Assembly: GCA_017562135.1 (NCBI GenBank)
Contig: QEYB01000921.1
Span: 558,001-622,000, forward strand
Direction: 5' to 3'
Source of the DNA: Dipylidium caninum
Lineage: Eukaryota > Platyhelminthes > Cestoda > Cyclophyllidea > Dipylidiidae
Length of the DNA: 64,000 nucleotides
The notes beneath the pieces were generated by a model, which did no database searches, had not been told where the DNA came from, and was given only the letters and a program-made list of their open reading frames with translations. Position numbers and translations under genes: made by a program. Below are positions 61,810 through 64,000 of this stretch, piece after piece (the first letter of the stretch is position 1; each line of letters opens with the position of its first letter).

Positions 61810-61980
61810 ATGGCAGCATATGAATACGAAAAAAAGGGAGGTATTAGATTGCCTATGATCCTTGTGCACCAATTTACTGTGGAGGAAAAATACCGGTTGA
61901 TTGAGTCGTTTGCCTCAGCCGACGCGTTTGATAAGAAGAAGAACTCCTTTGCCGCGGGTGCGTCTTTTGATTCTAAGTGA
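61810..61980 (+). CDS. Short conserved-looking reading frame (56 aa), possibly a terminal exon
   Basis: ATG-initiated frame MAAYEYEKKGGIRLPMILVH continuing QFTVEEKYRLIESFASADAF and DKKKNSFAAGASFDSK, then stop. Codon use and composition (soluble, mixed charge) look coding. The frame stays open upstream to a CAG acceptor at 61788. A 38-nt mini-intron (61751-61788) would join it to an upstream open stretch, so this may be the last exon of a longer gene. Not recognised. A minus-strand frame over the same bases is its shadow. Confidence 0.45.
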   Translation: MAAYEYEKKGGIRLPMILVHQFTVEEKYRLIESFASADAFDKKKNSFAAGASFDSK

Positions 61981-62487
61981 ATGCCACTGCAAGGGGAGAG
62001 GGATCTGTCAAGAAATGCGCCTTTCGCTAACACGCCCCTCTGCCCCTGAGTCACAATGGGGGCAGCGAGTGCTTCACATGATTGAGATGCGAAATTTGAT
62101 AATGTCAGTGGGAATTCCAGTGCTTAATTAAGTTACTACTTTGTACCAGGTTGGTAACATTTCCAATCAAACGAAATCGTTTTCTCCAATATTTCAAACT
62201 ACATTCCAAAAATCTGTATCGTTTTCTTGAAAAAGGCGTCATTTTTGAGGAATTTTCCTTGATCTCTTTAGAGCTAGTTGACGGACCAAAGAAGTTCATA
62301 CTTTGCAGAGCTGATGGGTGAGAAAAAAATCGCGCAAACTTTGTAATTTAACTCAGCCTCGTAATTCCAGAGGGGATCGCTGATTTCGGTATCGGTGAGT
62401 GATTAGGCTATTCCCTGCCTTTGGGTCTCTTGTTCCACCTCTCGCCTCCGTTGTTGCTTGCGATGTTCATTATGGTAACGATAGTGC

Positions 62488-62528
<41 letters not shown>

Positions 62529-64000
62529 ATGATTCCGAAATTCTGCCTTGCGCGTTCCACGAAATGCATTTAATCGTGTAGCTTTGTGTGGCATACGTGA
62601 ATGAGGTCAGAAAAAGTTAGAAGCCTTCGTTTTGTTAAAATTCACTCATAGCCTGCTTAAGTTTAGCTTTTCTACGTACATTAGGCAGTATACTCTGCAG
62701 AAGAGGATCTAAATAAGATAGACTGCGTGAGAAATGAGATTTCTTGTAAACTCTGGGCCATTCTGCGGCCAGTTGGTAATGCATGCGGCCAAATGTGCGG
62801 AGATGCAACCTCGCAAAGCGGCGATTTCACCTATATATGAAATCGTAACTCTGGGATATATTAATTATTTCAATAAACTTTGTGGTGTCTGACACTGGCA
62901 GTGTTCACGCAACCGGTGAGTTAGCTCTCAAAACGCAAACTTCTACAGGTTCACTCCTATTGCCAAAGCAACCCGATCAAGATGAGGCCAAGTGGACCAA
63001 CTCATGTTTCAACTTTCCACGTATTCCTTTTCACTCTACCTGTGTTACTTTCCCCGTAGCTTACTTTCCCCTGCTCTGAACTGTTGGCAAGCAGCTCATC
63101 TCCATGGTATAATGTGCTAAGCATTATTTCTTAGTATGGTGAAAGAGGTTGACTGAGTGGGTAATGCCGCCAATTTGAATTCATGCCTAAAATACGGATG
63201 TGCTGAACTGTCTGATGTGAGCAAAGAACACGTTCTCGTTGGCATCAGGGTCACCCCAGGGACAGACATCAACGTGCACGTGTATGGGTTCTCCTGCCCT
63301 CGTTTACTAGTGCAGAAATAACAGCAAATTGGTTACGCACAGCCCCACCGGTGATTGTGTGCTGCATCCGCCTCACCACATCATCCACTCAACGTCAACA
63401 GCGCGCTCTGCTATCGCATCCGAATGACGTCACCGGAGTGGATCGATAATTGCCCGGTGCCGCGTCTCATTGGTCGGCATGTGTGCGAACGGATGCCATA
63501 AAATCGCGTGAGCTCGCGTGCGCCGCCTTTTGTCGCTTACGTCTCGCAGACGTCTGTAAATGACTGAAAAGCGAGTCCGCTGTGCCCTCGCCTTGCGGTC
63601 ACCTTTCTTGTCTGCATGGCCAAATTAAGCGTGACAATCTGGGAGGGTCTTCTACGGTGAACTCGACTCCCTAAAAGCAAACAAGGATGAGGTGAGGCTT
63701 CGTTTGCTGCACAGAGACACGAACACCAATTCTCGCAAGCTGATACTGAGGTGTAGTCGACACGCAGGCTACCTCAAGTCATTGCTACCAATTTATTTGG
63801 ATTACTTTTGTATAGATCAAGGTTCTCAACCCCAACTCCCCAGGTAAAACAACGTTGATGGTGTTACAAAGAGATTCCAATGTTATTTCAGTGTTAATTC
63901 AACGATAAATGCTAATTTCCTCTACCTTTTGAACTAGTTTCCCCTTGTTGATTTATGAGAGCAGTTTATCTGTAAGGACGGGGGGGAATCTACAGGTGAA
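61981..64000. other. 3' flank, no gene supported
   Basis: Contains the compound microsatellite below. The rest shows no recognisable coding, RNA or mobile-element feature. Confidence 0.5.
62486..62533. repeat. Compound microsatellite (GCT)8(GAT)8
   Basis: Eight perfect GCT units followed directly by eight perfect GAT units. It creates false poly-Ala/poly-Asp and poly-His/poly-Gln frames on the two strands. Confidence 0.95.

Overview
This is eukaryotic DNA: genes are split by many GT/AG introns, several only about 35-70 nt long, and the recognisable products are conserved animal housekeeping proteins. Very short introns, an AG directly abutting a start codon inside a tight same-strand gene pair, and the general style suggest a parasitic flatworm, most likely a tapeworm. 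That assignment is inference. No bacterial, plasmid, phage or CRISPR feature was seen.

Layout. 1.4-3.8 kb (minus): MZT1 (gamma-tubulin complex component) lies just downstream of SNAPC3 (snRNA promoter factor) on the same strand, possibly as a trans-spliced pair. 5.4-12.4 kb: three copies (A, B, C) of an unrecognised transmembrane-gene-like unit, two direct and one inverted. B and C form a near-perfect inverted repeat with arms of about 0.6 kb. Two dislocated fragments of an SH3/proline-rich gene are mixed in. 16.2-17.6 kb (minus): an unrecognised charged protein with an unresolved gene model. 19.9-22.2 kb (minus): the better copy of the SH3/proline-rich (EPS8-like) gene, with reading-frame breaks. 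23.3-23.9 kb (minus): a candidate micro-exon gene.

26.1-43 kb is the best-conserved block: EIF3C (+), a single histone H4 (+), ZFPL1 (-) divergent from lipin (+), and ACBD6 (+), whose intron carries a dead mariner transposon. 43-55.6 kb is mostly unannotatable and holds one orphan minus-strand terminal exon at 48.2-49.0 kb. 55.7-61 kb holds three tandem minus-strand genes: an Egalitarian-like protein (winged-helix-type repeats only), a small four-exon gene of unknown function, and DDX18. A short plus-strand reading frame lies at 61.8 kb.

The named genes act in transcription (SNAPC3), translation and ribosome biogenesis (EIF3C, DDX18), chromatin (H4), Golgi structure (ZFPL1), lipid metabolism (lipin, ACBD6) and microtubule nucleation (MZT1). 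They do not form one pathway. The most unusual signals are the mosaic inverted repeat with the dismembered paralogue, and several small multi-exon genes whose exons are too short for simple ORF calling. Exon borders were placed by eye from frame, GT/AG and family similarity.
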